Assembly: GCA_907164885.2 (NCBI GenBank)
Contig: OU015496.1
Span: 183,839,874-183,903,873 of the forward strand
Direction: 5' to 3'
DNA: 64,000 nucleotides
From: Dolomedes plantarius
Lineage: Eukaryota > Arthropoda > Arachnida > Araneae > Dolomedidae
Part shown: positions 45,063 to 57,121 of the stretch, one piece after another
Layout of the letters: every line of letters starts with the position of its first letter
How positions within the stretch are numbered: the first letter of the stretch is position 1
The notes under the pieces: generated by a model
What the model was told of the DNA's origin: nothing
Database searches by the model: none
What the model saw: only the letters and a program-made list of their open reading frames with translations
Program-made: the position numbers and the translations under genes

Positions 45063-46877
45063 TGTAATGAAGCGCCTTCGGATATATGAAAATTTCATAG
45101 AAATATTAAGAAGTGAAGTCGATCGAAGGCTTTTATCATTACATTGATTTGATAAAATTGGGAACGCCGGCTGAGCGGGACGATAATTACAGAGCGGAGA
45201 GGTCCTGTGTGACGTAAGGTAGTGAATAGTCCTGCGGCGGTGGTCAACTTAGGAGGTTGATCGCCAGACAAGATTAAGAGAGATGTCGCCAGGATTTGAC
45301 ACTACACGACAATGGACTGTGTTTTCGGATTTACAACGGCGGCAGGTAAGAACCAAGGGCGTCGTGTGAGGTTTATGCAAGCATGTTTCCCTTGGGGGCG
45401 TATGCTGCTGAGATGGGGAGGCCAATAAAATAAAGTTTGCTGAATTTTTGCTGAATCTTGAATGGATGAGAAATTTTGAGGAGGAGGAGACACGAAAGAT
45501 GAAAGGAGTTTGAAATGTATAAATTAGGGAGTTTAAAAAAAAGGAAGTCGCTCTCAGGTCTCCCTCTCGAGTCTCAGACTTCTGGCGCGTCGAGTCGAGC
45601 TTCGGTTCCCCGTTTATTTCCTGAGATTTTGCGTATTAGAGTAGAGCTGCGGTTCTCCTTGTGTTATTACTGTGTTCAGTCGAACTTGGAGTTCCCCACA
45701 CATGTTAACTGATAAAACAGAAATTCCCCTGTATATAAAATAATAGTGGAGCGAGTGGTGTAGCGGTCACAAGAATTATCAAGAGACGTAGCATCAAGAG
45801 GTGTGTGTGTGCCCTGCCTATGTACAGAAGGATTCAATGGACCCCAGCTAGACGAGTCAGCGGAGTCAACAATGAGCTAAATATCAACGGAACTGAGTGA
45901 GTGGCACAATTTTATTGTTTAGATCAGTCCCCTTTCGTTTTGGTTTTTTTTAAATAAGGTTGATTACGGTCAGAGTAGGAGTAATTTATATAACAGTTAG
46001 AGTTGAATAAGTATTTTGAGTTTTGGTTATTTGTCGTGCGCTCCCTATTTTCCTCGTCAAGTAAATTTTGAATGTTAATATTGGATATAATGATAAACTG
46101 ATTTTGGTATATGGATAAGTGTGCCTATAAAAGGGTACGATTAAAATAATGTGTACAAACAATGTATAATAATTTGTAAATAAATTTAAGTTTAAGTTAA
46201 ATTTAAATCTCTCTGTTTTATTTGTTCTTCAATATTTTAGTTCACTTGTTCGTCAATTGCTAATTGCGTCCTGAACTACGGATTATTAAGAAAATAATTT
46301 TAAAGCACAACGCAACCTACTACCCCTTTATAAATAAACTAGCGGCCCGTCTCCACTTTGTCCGGGTTGAACAAAATATTATACCAATAATTTTCCAGTT
46401 GATAGCCAATAAATTGTAAATCTTTTTTTACCTTAATAATAACCTAAATAATACCTTAAATTAATATTACGTCAGCTAATAATTAAAATTAATTTTTAAA
46501 AGATAAAGGCGTGCCGGAGGACGGATAGTTTCGAACCGCTAACGTCAGAACAGAAGCCCACCGCGATAGCACCACGTTAAGAATCGTTGAAGACTTCGGC
46601 ACAAAAAGCGGTAGAGTACAGTAGCGGTAACAATGGAGATTGTTAGGATTAAGCCCCTAACTTTATTTCTACTGATCAGATTTACATAATATATAGCCTA
46701 TGTCCATCTGGAATAATGTACCTTTCAAACAGTGAAAGAATTTTTCAAATAGGTGCAGTGGTTCTGAAGATTACACTCCACGTACAAAATCGCTCTCTCT
46801 TTATATATAAGTATAGATTAATGTACTACTCAACTAATTCACGCCCGATAAGATAACTTTGGACGAGCAATACGACA
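45063..46877 (+). repeat. Gypsy 5' LTR (with a Helitron-like insert)
   Basis: Starts TGTAATGAAGCGCCTTCG, which can fold against 'cgaaggcttttatcattaca' (to about 45145). Ends 'gcaatacgaca' directly before the primer-binding site. The end was set by homology with the solo LTR at 5075-7038, which has a clean target duplication. Excluding the insert at 46339-46817 the LTR is about 1.34 kb. Confidence 0.85.
46339..46817 (-). mobile_element. Non-autonomous Helitron-like insert in the LTR
   Basis: On the minus strand it runs from TCTATACTTATATATAAAG to 'gagacgggccgCTAG', with flanking A and T on the plus strand (46338, 46818), matching 5'-TC...CTRR-3' insertion between A and T without duplication. 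It is absent from the related solo LTR at 5075-7038, which is contiguous across the site. It contains a tRNA-like B-box ('gcggttcgaaact', minus strand, about 46530). Confidence 0.7.
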
Positions 46878-46879
46878 AA

Positions 46880-46897
46880 TGGTGCCGTGACCAGGAT
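46880..46897 (+). other. Gypsy primer-binding site
   Basis: TGGTGCCGTGACCAGGAT lies two bases after the LTR end. TGG at the start fits a tRNA 3' CCA complement. The particular tRNA was not identified. Confidence 0.7.
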
Positions 46898-47978
46898 AAT
46901 AAAAATAATTTTTGTTAGGCTGGAATCGTGAAAATTTTTTTTGCGTTAAATTTTTTTTTGTTTAGTGGTGGCCGTGACTCAGTCTCATGGTGTGTTAGGG
47001 ACTTTAGAAATAAAATTTTTTTTTCAAGGTGAAGGGAGCCGCGCATTAAAATTTAGTTTGAAAGCGCGCGATGTTTGAAATTTAAATGTGTAGTTACCAT
47101 ATTTAATTTTGAAGGTATAATTTGTATGAATTGATAATTTGGATTTAATGTGAACATAGAATTGATGTATAAGACATTATAAGGCACTTGATTATATTGA
47201 ATATTTTAAGTTGTTTAGAAATTTAAATGATATAACTAGTTTGATTTATGTGTGATAATTTGTGAAAATTTGATTGATTTTGGTACATGTGTTTCGATAT
47301 ATTGCATTTTATTAATATTTTGCATATTGAGGAGTATTTTTGGAAACAAATTTGATTTGAAGCGGTTTAGATAAAAATAAGAAAAATTGATACTGATATA
47401 TGTTTGAAGTGTTTATTGATATATGATTTAAAGTAATTGAGTTGAATTAAGACGAAGTTTTAAAAGTTGTTTGAATTGTTTAGAACTATTTTGTGATATA
47501 AAAGCTTATATTAAATTTAGTGATAGAAAAAAATGATTGTTATTTTGAAATAATTAATTGAATTGAGGAATGTTTTATGAAAAGTTTTGATTCGTTAAAA
47601 GTGCTTGATCTTATTGAATTCAGTAGATAAATATTTGAGGGTTATTTCGAAAAATAGAAGTGTTTTGAGTAAATAGGTAGAGAACTGATATTTGTATGAT
47701 GATTTGAGAAGATTATTGATATAAGTACAAGTATTTGATTATTTGAATAATAATTAGTAGGATTGTGCATGATATAATTTCTGGAAGATAAGAGTGTGCA
47801 AGTATATATTATATTTGAATTGTGTTTATATATAGATATTTAAAAATTGTGGTTGAGATAGATATTGATTGTCCATATATGTATTTTGGGGAAAACAAAG
47901 TGTTTTGAAAAGTTAGAATTCTTGTGTTTTAAGTTTTTAGTGAGTGTAGGTATAGGTATAATATAAATTTAGGGTAAG
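46898..47978 (+). other. Gypsy untranslated leader
   Basis: About 1.1 kb of T- and G-rich, C-poor sequence with many short 'ttgaa', 'ttgat' and 'atttga' motifs and no frame of note. Unusually long for a leader; possibly the packaging region. Confidence 0.6.
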
Positions 47979-48800
47979 ATGACAACGGTAGATAATTTAG
48001 AGAATTCGGGAATAAATGAGAGGCAGCAACAAAATAATACCTCTATGACTGTGATTACGCAACAAGTTGTAATGCCGAATATGGATTCGCTGATCCCGAT
48101 TTTTAGTGGTAAAAAAAGTGAAAGCTTTGAAAAATTCAATAGAAAATTTGATCAGGTAGCGTGCGAATTTGGTTGGACAGACAATGCAAAATCCCTTTGG
48201 TTCAGTTCTAGATTGGCGGGAGATGCAAGAAGAGTTTGGGAAAATTTGTGCGATTCAGATGAGGAAAATTTCAACTTTTCAGAGGTAATGGATAGGTTCA
48301 GGGAATTTTATGAAAAAAAATCAGAAGAGGTAAAATTGTTATTTTGTGAAAAGGTGTTATTAGTAGAAGGGGAAAAAATTAAATCTTTGAAAATAAGAAT
48401 TGAGAATGCGGTGCGAAGATATTTAAGAAATAAGATTGATATAAACTCGGAGGGCAAAAAAAATGTTTAATCATGAGGCGTTTAAGCAATTGTGAAAGGC
48501 GGTTCTTCAAAATTGGTCAGAGAAAATTCTGAGAGAGGGATTTGATTCGTATGATAAAGCGATTGAATTATTGAGAACAGAGGAGGCGGTAGCAAAACGG
48601 GTCAAAGAATTTCAGGAAATAGGAAATATTGAACTGGGAGAATTGAGTTATGAGGAATTGTTGAAACGAAAAGATGACAAAATTGCATTGTTAGAGGAAA
48701 ATCTACGATCAATGCGAATAGCGACAAATAGGAATAGAGTTTAGTAGAATTTTCTGTAATTTTTGTAAAATGAATGGCCATCAAGAGGGTAATTGCAGAA
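47979..48800 (+). pseudogene. Gypsy gag
   Basis: Starts MTTVDNLENSGINERQQQNN. Residues ~40-160 look like a capsid domain: LIPIFSGKKSESFEKFNRKF, then FGWTDNAKSLWFSSRLAGDA and MDRFREFY. A change in the A-run near 48456-48463 shifts the frame (stop at 48468-48470). The rest, to the zinc knuckle CNFCKMNGHQEGNC (CX2CX4HX4C, about 48750-48791), is readable in other frames. The product would assemble the particle and bind RNA. Confidence 0.82.
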
Positions 48801-48990
48801 GGAGGAATACATATGATTCTAGAGGATATAAGGGAAATAGTTATAGTTTCAGAGGAAGAGGTTTTCAATCAAGAAGAAACTACGGCAGGAATCAAACCGA
48901 AAATAAGTTGCATTTTTTAGAATAAGGAGGGGAGTTATTAAATATTATGATGTTCCGTCTCTCCGTAAAACAATAAAACAGGATAAATAT

Positions 48991-49620
48991 GTGGGATGTA
49001 AAAACTTAAATCCATTAAGAGTTATGTCGGCTCGAAAAAATATAAAATATGATCAGGCGCGGAGTGAAGAACTACATGAAAAAGTGCCAGCAATTATAAT
49101 TCATCTGGTCCTAAACACCCAAAACTATTTGCTTTTAGACACAGGGGCGAGTATTAGTATTTTGTCACGAAGCACGTTTGAAAGTGCCAAAAAGTTAGGC
49201 TTAAAGTACAAGCATGTGGCGCTAAAAGTGAGAATATCGACGATTAACGGTAGGGCTTTAAATTATTCGGGGTGTGTGGACATCAATTTCAAAGTGGAAT
49301 AGAAAAATTTTAGCAATAGTTTCTTTTTAACTGATAAATTAGATAAAAATCCGGCATATCAAGGAATTTTAGGTGCAGATTTCTTTGAAAAATATAATAC
49401 GATAATAAATTTGGGGCAGAGAAAATTAAATATTAATGGACATAATTTTAAATTTTATGAAGGTATTGATGAGCCAGAAATTGAGGAACAAGGTCAAGTT
49501 GTTAGGATAGCTAAGCAGATACATTTGGAACCGAATTTAGAACAAATGATACCAATAAAAGGAAATTTTGATATGAATAAATTGTATAAAATGAACTTCA
49601 AACAAAGAAAGTAGGCAAGA
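48991..49620 (+). pseudogene. Gypsy aspartic protease
   Basis: The frame from 48991 has LNTQNYLLLDTGASISILSR with the DTG(A) active site, then SGCVDINFKVE before a TAG at 49300. Downstream of the stop the same frame continues as FLTDKLDKNPAYQGILGADF (the ILGxD end of retroviral proteases, about 49375), then 49411-49614. Confidence 0.82.
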
Positions 49621-49813
49621 GCAGGTTTCTTCGGGTACTAAGGAGAAAATTAGAAAAGGGGATGATATAGGGAAAGGTATAGATTATGAAACAAAAGATA
49701 GTGGCAGCGAGGTTAGTAATGACGAAGGAATAAATTTCATTGAAGAAAGTAAGGGGCAGAAAAAGGTCCATAAAACGGGTAAAATTGCCGAGCTTCGAGA
49801 AATTAATGCGGAA

Positions 49814-51096
49814 ATGAGAAAAGAAATTAAGATTCAGGAAGTACAGTATGTAAGGAACCAATCGAATAGAAAAACTGAGACAAAGAATCCGGAGGTAAAT
49901 AAAAATATTAAAGGTGTAGGAAATAATAATGCAAAAATTGAGAGAGTAAATATGAATAGGGATGAAATGGTCAGAGAAAACAGAATTAAGAACATTGAGA
50001 TTGATCCACAAATAGTTGAAGCCAGAGAAAAAGAGTTTAATATTGGGTACTTTCAATTAGACCATTTGCCTGATAAAACAAGAGAAAAATTTGAAAAACT
50101 GTTAGAAAATTATAAAATGATTTTTTCTAAAACTTTTGAAACAATGGGGTGTACGGATAATATCAAGCCAAAAATACATTTCAGGCATGAACGACCTATA
50201 TCGCAGATTCCCTTACCGATCCCTCAGAAATTAAAAGAAAAAGTAAAATGTGAACTAAAAAATTAGAAGACGCAGGGGTTATTGAACGTACAAATTCATT
50301 ATACGCGTCACCTTTAGTAATAGTCAATAAAAAGGATTCTGAGAAAATTAGAATAGTGTGCGATTTTCGACTGCTCAATCAAATAGCAGAGTCTGATTCA
50401 TATCCTCTGCCAAAAATTTTTGAGATTTTAAACGACTTATCGGGATCAAAGATTTTTGCAAAAGTCGACCTACATAGTGCGTTTCGTCAGGTGATTTTTC
50501 CAAAAGAGCAAAGGGAGCTTTTTGCGTTTGTTAGCGAATTTGGCAATTTCCATTATAATCGCCTGGCTTTTGGTTTCAAAAACTCCTCAAATATTTTCCA
50601 AAGGGTGATGGACAATGCCTTGCAAGGACTGAAAGAGCACAAAAGTTTTCCTTACGTGGACGACGTAGTGATAGACGCACAGGACGTGGAAGAATTGTAT
50701 GAAAAATTGAACATTTTATTTGAAAGATTTAGGTTAAACGATTTGACGATTTCGGCAGAGAAATGTATGATAGGGGTGCCGGAACTAACTTTTTTAGGTT
50801 TCAAAGTAGGAGAAAAAATGTTAGCGCCAACGGAAGAAAACGGGCAAAAAATTTTTAATTTTCCGATACCTGACACTGTTAGAAAAATTAAGAGATTTTT
50901 AGGGATGGCAAATTTTTATCGTTCCCTTATTCCTAAATATGCGGAGCTCGCGAAACCTTTAACTGATCTTACTCGAAAGGGAGCAAAACTTCGGCCAAAT
51001 GACCAGAAATATAAAAAAGATTTTAAAAGATTAAGGGAAGCTTTCTTCAACCCACTGTTTATCTGGCAGCCAAATTTTAATCAAAAATTTACATAA
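49814..51096 (+). pseudogene. Gypsy reverse transcriptase
   Basis: 49814-50266 holds the N-terminal linker ending FRHERPISQIPLPIP; a frameshift follows near 50258, and the RT continues ASPLVIVNKKDSEKIRIVCD with FRLLNQ. 50356-51096 contains FAKVDLHSAFRQV (first catalytic Asp), LAFGFKNSSNIFQRVMD and FPYVDDVVIDAQD (YVDD), then TFLGFKVG and RFLGMANFYRSLIPKYAELA, the Gypsy RT-RNase H connection. Copies the element's RNA into DNA. Broken only by indels. Confidence 0.9.
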
Positions 51097-51470
51097 ATAC
51101 GGACGCAAGCAAGATAGGAATAGAGGGTATTTTAATGCAAAGAGATGACGAAGATGAGAAATTACACCCGATAGCGTATTTTTCAAGAGCTTTAAATGAG
51201 GCAGAAAGTAAATGCCCCCTTTAAAACTAGAGTTGATGGCAATCCACAATAGTATTATTCATTTCAAGCATTACGTCTATGGGACAAATTTTGGGGTGTT
51301 ATCAGACCATAAACCTCTAGAGAACTATAAACATCAAGAAAATCCCGGAAATTTAATAACAAGATGGTTATTAGATCTTGCTGAGTATGATTTTACTTTT
51401 GAATATATTGAAGGAAACAAAAATGTTCTGGCAGATTACTTGAGTAGAGACCCGGAAACTGAGAAGGCCA
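51085..51470 (+). pseudogene. Gypsy RNase H
   Basis: After a frameshift at about 51090 the sequence reads NTDASKIGIEGILMQ (first catalytic Asp of RNase H), PIAYFSRALNEAESK, and after another shift near 51210 LELMAIHNSIIHFKHYVYG (Glu) and GVLSDHKPLE (Asp). It ends in TRWLLDLAEYDFTFEYIEGN and ADYLSRDP, the typical end of the Gypsy RNase H. Confidence 0.88.
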
Positions 51471-52991
51471 TTGATGAAACGGTTAGCAAGGTAAACGATT
51501 TGTCCATTGGAAAAGAACAAATAAATTGTATAATATTAAGTAAGGGGGAAGATAATAACGCAACTGAGATATCGGCAGATAAGTTACCGAGAGGTAGTGC
51601 TCTACAAAGGGAAAAGCAAATTTGTGAGATTGCAGAAATTTTGAACCAACAGGCAAATAGAGATAAGGTTGAAATAAATACAAATAATCTAAGTGAAGGC
51701 GAATATTCGGAGAAATACATCAATGTGTTACAGAATGAGAAGTTTGAGGATTTATTGTCGGAGGAAAATATCGCATCGGCACAGGATAAGGATAAGAAAT
51801 TGAATAAAATCAAACATGAAATAAGGACTGGGATAAATTTAGAGAAAGTTAGATTAACAAATTATTATTTGGATGAAGAAAGAAATTTACTTTTATATTT
51901 AACTAACCATCAGGCGAATCAGGAGGCTTATTTTAATAAACGAAAAATAGTTTTGCCTAGGGAACTTCAACGCATAGCGATCAAGAGAGCTCATGGGTCG
52001 CATTTAGGAATACAGAAAACGTTTAATTTTATTAGAAAGGGATTATTTTGGACAGGATACTATGAGGACATAAAAAATTATATAGTCCTGTGAAGTGTGT
52101 TTGTATAAAAGGACATGCTAAGAGGAGGGGTTTCGGAAATGTGCCAGTTCCAAATCAGCCTTTAGAATTAATATCTATGGATATTTTGGGGCCGGTGACC
52201 AAATCGTCAAAAGGTAATAAATATATTTTGACGATTTTGGATCATTTTTCTAGGTTTTTGGTTTATTACCCGATAAAATCGATGACAGCAGAAGAAACGT
52301 CGGAGGCCCTATTGGATTACATATCAAAATTTGGGATTCCTGGAAGTATTTTAACAGACAATGGGTAAAATTTTAAAGCTTTTTTATTAAGACGAATCTA
52401 TGAGATGTATGGAATTCAGGCAAAGTTTTCTTCCTTTTACAATCCACAAACGAATGGGAAGTCAGAGAGAATAAACTTCAGTATAAAAAGGGCGATAAAC
52501 GCGGTATTAAAGGATACGATAGATTACGCCTTATTTAGGAGTTCATACTATCTTATACAATGGCCATTGAAAAGTGGCCATTGAACGTGGATAGGCTTTG
52601 TGAAGTTGCTGAAAGAAGGGAACATCTAATTCAAAAATTGGTGGGAGAAAGTTCAAATGATAAACCGAAGGAATTTATATTTGACGCGAGAGAAAATAAA
52701 ATAGAAAAAGAAAGAGAGATGCCAATAATATTGAATTTCCCGAATATAATCAAAATAAATCCACGGGAGTCAGGTGCTCAAAAGGCGTTAGTGATGGATA
52801 ACATTAGGTCAAATGATGAGGAGGAAATTAATAAGTCAAGTGAACAGAATATAAACACGGAAAATATTGAACCGCAAAATGAAAGGTTGGAAAAGTCAAA
52901 TGTTCCGCGAATAAATACACAAGTGAATCATAACGAAAGATCTACCGAAAAACATAGTCATGGTTATTTTCTGCGGTCTAAAAAAAGTTAA
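51470..52991 (+). pseudogene. Gypsy integrase
   Basis: Preceded by a charged spacer (51470-51850). The zinc-binding domain has HGSHLGIQKTFNFIRKGLFW and, after a frameshift near 52090, CVCIKGHAK. The catalytic core shows LISMDILGPVTKSSKGNKYI (Asp), SILTDNG (Asp), a TAA stop at 52366-52368, and FYNPQTNGKSERINFS (Glu). Further frameshift near 52550, then a hydrophilic C-terminal part to the stop at 52989-52991. It would insert the DNA copy into the genome. Confidence 0.88.
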
Positions 52992-55526
52992 ATAACGTGC
53001 GGGGCGAACGAGAGTTTTCATGTCTCTAAAAATGCTTGACTTGAATGCGGTGTTTTGGGGGAGTTTGTTTACAAACAGAGGGGGAATGAATGCTTTTAGA
53101 CATTTCCGTAGCGAGGGAGTGACCGGGTTCCAGGAACTGGTTTGTTTGGAATAGGTGCGAATGAGCAAGAGAACAGGGTTGTCGGTGATAATATTTACAG
53201 TACGGAAGACCAGGGCGAATTGCGTTTGAAAGATGAAGTTGGGGAAAAAAGCGCTTCTTTTTAATAAGTTAATAAAAAATATAAAAAAAAATAATTTTTT
53301 TCAATTTAGAAGTATCTTAATGAATTCAGAGCTGCAGATCTGAATTCTCTAAAGATAAGATAGGTTCACAAAAATTATTGATGGGAACAACATTGCGTGA
53401 AAATACATTAAAAATAGGAAATGCAAAAAGCTATTAGTAAATGGATGAAAATCCTGGCCAGATTTGCATTCATTTATCTAAGAAGCTGGGGATGCACATA
53501 ATTTAGGTGAGCATTAAATATAAAACGCAGAATAATACATAAAATAAGCGACTAAATAAAAATAATAGTTAAATAAAACGAGCGTACAAGAAATAAATAA
53601 GTATGTAAGAAAAGAATATTTTGAGTTGAAGAAACAATGCATAGGAATGGGTAAATGTCAACAACAGGGGGTGTTGAATCGATAAATAAATAAAATAAAA
53701 ATTTTACATACCTGTTTAGAGTTGAGAATGTGCAAGGGCGAAGTTGGTAGATCAAACAAGATTTTAATTCCATCATCATCGTCGAGGTTGTAAAAATATT
53801 CAGTGAGGGAAAAATTGCCGTGTCGTTAGAGAAAGGGTATCATATGAAAGAGATAAAAACAAATAATATAAGTGAACGGATGGGATTTAAAATAATAGTC
53901 GACAACAACAGTGATCCTAAATGAAAAGATATTTTAACAAATGATAGATAGTAGTGGGTAAAAATATAGATTTAAACTCAACCACGTGAGCGGCATAGAA
54001 TAAAACGATTTCTAAAATGAGTTATTTCACTAAAAGTTTGAAAATATTCACATAATACGTAAGCAGTCAAATGGATAAATTAAAAGATAAATAAAAATGA
54101 TACTTAGACATAGGTTTAATCCTCGATGAGATGTGATTTAAAGACCGAAATTTTAAATACAAAATAGTGGTTTTCTTTGGAACGCACGAGGTGAAAGATT
54201 CACACCTTACACCGTCTTCACCGGTTATGTGTGGGGAGTTGCATTGAGACCGCGAAAAAAATATAAAAAATAATTAGCACCAGGTGTTTTGGGACGAAAC
54301 CAGTTTAGGTGGAGGTAGGAATATAGTTTGGGACTGGTGTTATTGAAGAAAAACTGATAATTGGCGCGAATTTATGAGAACATAGCTAGCACATAGAAAC
54401 ATAGAATGATGAATTATCAATAGCTGAACGAAGTTTTTCGTTCGAGTTAAACGTGGGAAAGCAGTGCAGCAAAATTACAGAAAGTTTTGGTCAAAGAGAA
54501 TTTAAACAAAATAGGATGTACATATATTACAATAAATAAATAGATAAAAAATAAAATGTGTAGAGATTTGATAGTGCACATATCGCGGTAGATAGGGAAT
54601 ATTTATAGTAAAATGCATTTTGAGTATATAATGTTATTTTCAAAGTGTTGAAAATTGTTTTGAAAGAGTGAAATATAAAGTTATTATTGAAAATCAGGTA
54701 AAAATTAGATTGAAAGTATAAAGTAGAGTTTGGTGTGCAAAAGTGTTTTGAAAAATGTTTTGAAGGTATAAAGTTATTTTTTTAAAAAATTTTATGTTCA
54801 TATGGCAAGTACATATATGTTTAATTAATTAATTTGAATTTAAAATAATGATGATAAAAAGGAAAATCTAGTGCATTGTTGATAGTGTTTTGGGACTGAT
54901 CTTTTCAATATATGATAAAAAAATTTCATGATGAAAGCTGTGATTGTGTTCTAAACAGATTGAATATCATAAAATATGATGACAAGTGTGACGGAGACGG
55001 CAAAGGACATTTCCTCGGCGATTTTATATAAAAATTGGTTTTTGCAGCATGTAAAGTTTTCCACTGTGTTTCGAGCAGGACATTATGGACTCGATGACTG
55101 TCGTACTTGTAGATGCTAAGCTAACCTTTGTGAAAGAGACAATTTCATCGTCAGAATAAAGAATATATGTCACAAAGACTCTCTCATCATGATGATGTTT
55201 AAAATATTGCTTTTCAGGTATTTGATGTTAACACAGATTATATATATGGACGGTAAGAAATATAATATAAATCTGTAATTGGTTTCGATGTTAAAAATTG
55301 TATATATATGTTTTTGTAGTGTATTGTAAACTTTTCGAGGAAGGGAGCGTATATAGAGTTTGCTTTAGGAACGGTTGATGAGACTTTGTTTAGGATTTCA
55401 GTGTAGTGATTTTATGAGATTTTTTTGGATATGATGGAGTGTTGTGTGAGGTTTCGAGGAAGAAACTTGGTTTCGAATTTGAGTGTAGTGGTGTTGTAAA
55501 TTTTTTGAGATCATGGAGTGTGGTTT
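52992..55526 (+). other. Long non-coding 3' region of the Gypsy element
   Basis: About 2.5 kb between integrase and polypurine tract with only short frames and no env-like features. 53020-53170 resembles coding sequence in GC content but has no motif. The 54600-55500 stretch is T/G-rich like the leader. 'ttcgaggaagggagcgtat' at about 55338 repeats the polypurine tract text near 55531. Confidence 0.6.
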
Positions 55527-55549
55527 GACGCTTCGAGAAAGGGAGCGTA
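55527..55549 (+). other. Gypsy polypurine tract region
   Basis: 'acgcttcgagaaagggagcg' ends directly against the 3' LTR start TGTAATG, consistent with the plus-strand priming site. A near copy lies about 190 bp upstream. Confidence 0.65.
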
Positions 55550-56798
55550 TGTAATGAAGCGCCTTCGGATATATGAAAATTTCATAGAAATATTAAGAGG
55601 TGAAGTCGATCGAAGGCTTTTATCATTACATTGATTTGATAAAATTGGGAACGCCGGCTGAGTGGGACGATAATTACAGAGCGGAGAGGTCCTGTGTGAT
55701 GTAAGGTAGTGAATAGTCCTGCGGCGGTGGTCAACTTGGGAGGTTGATCGCCAGACAAGATTAAGAGAGATGTCGCCAGTATTTGACACTACACGACAAT
55801 GGACTGCGTTTTCGGATTTACAACGGCGGCATGTAAGGACCAAGGGCGTCGTGTGAGGTTTATGCAAGCATGTTTCCCGTGGGGGCGTGTGCTGCTGAGC
55901 AGGGGCGGCCAATAAAATAAAGTTTGCTGAATTTTTGCTGAATCTTGAATGGATGAGAAATTTTGAGGAGGAGGAGACACGAAAGAAGAAAGGAGTTTGA
56001 AATGTATAAATTAGGGAGTTTAAAAAAAAGGAAGTTGCTCTCAGATCTCCCTCTCGAGTCTCAGACTTCTGGCGTGTCGAGTCGAGCTTCGGTTCCCCGT
56101 TTATTTCCTGAGATTTTGCGTATTAGAGTAGAGCTGCGGTTCTCCTTGTGTTATTACTGCGTTCAGTCGAACTTGGAGTTCCCACACATGTTTACTGATA
56201 AAATAGAAATTCCCCTGTATATAAAATAATAGTGGAGCAAGTGGTGTAGCGGTCACAAGAATTATCAAGAGACGTAGCATCAAGAGGTGTGTGTGTGCCC
56301 TGCCTATGTACAGAAGGATCCAATGGACCCCAGCTAGACGAGTCAGCGGAGTCAACAATCGGCTAAATATCAACGGAACTGAGTGAGTTGCACAATTTTA
56401 TTGTTTAGATCAGTCCCCTTTTCGTTTTGGTTTTTTTTAAATAACGTTGATTACGGTCAGAGTAGGAGTAATTTATATAAGAGTTAGAGTTGAATAAGTA
56501 TTTTGAGTTTTGGTTATTTGTCGTGCGCTCCCTATTTTCCTCGTCAAGTAAATTTTGAATGTTAATATTGGATATAATGATAAACTGATTTTGGTATATG
56601 GATAAGTGTGCCTATAAAAGGGTATGATTAAAATAATATGTACAAAAATGTATAAAAATTTGTAAATAAATTTAAGTTTAAGTTAAATTTAAATCTCTCT
56701 GTTTTATTTGTTCTTCAATATTTTAGTTCACTTGTTCGTCAATTGCTAATTACGTCCTGAACTACGGGTTATTAACAAAATAATTTTAAAACACAACG
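55550..56798 (+). repeat. Gypsy 3' LTR (right end truncated)
   Basis: Matches 45063-46312 with a small number of substitutions and indels. After 'acacaacg' the match stops abruptly; the last ~90 bp present in the 5' LTR are missing, and the following sequence ('tagtagtctcaac') is unrelated. Confidence 0.88.
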
Positions 56799-57121
56799 TA
56801 GTAGTCTCAACTAAACCAAACAAAACAGACTGATATTCATTGTAGTCCTCTGGTGTATACTGGACTGAATACTATGGCTATTTTTGAATCTGTATTAAAA
56901 TATTCTATTCTGGTGTATGCTAATTACATCTTTCAATAAATAAATCTGTGGCTTGGTTCTAAAAGGGCCAATGTCAAAATTGTTAGTTTCGAGAAAAAGG
57001 CATTCAAAGATATTGAATATTTTCATGAATGTTTTATCTTTCTTATACTACGCGTCCCATTATTATTGTTTTAATTGCTCACTTTTGATACAAAAAGCAT
57101 TTTTATCATGTAATCTATATA

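Larger units (their letters stand above)
45063..56798 (+). mobile_element. Gypsy-type LTR retrotransposon
   Basis: 5' LTR 45063-46877, primer-binding site, gag, protease, reverse transcriptase, RNase H, integrase, a long non-coding 3' stretch, polypurine tract and 3' LTR 55550-56798. Order PR-RT-RH-IN places it in Gypsy (Metaviridae-like). The two LTRs are about 97% alike by eye, so the insertion is fairly recent, yet several frameshifts and two or more stops break the frames. The 3' LTR lacks its last ~90 bp and no target duplication could be paired, which suggests a deletion at the right edge. No env-like frame is visible. Confidence 0.92.

Noticed and set aside
52992..55526. Envelope gene of the Gypsy element
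   Set aside because: No frame of suitable length, signal peptide or transmembrane segment could be read.
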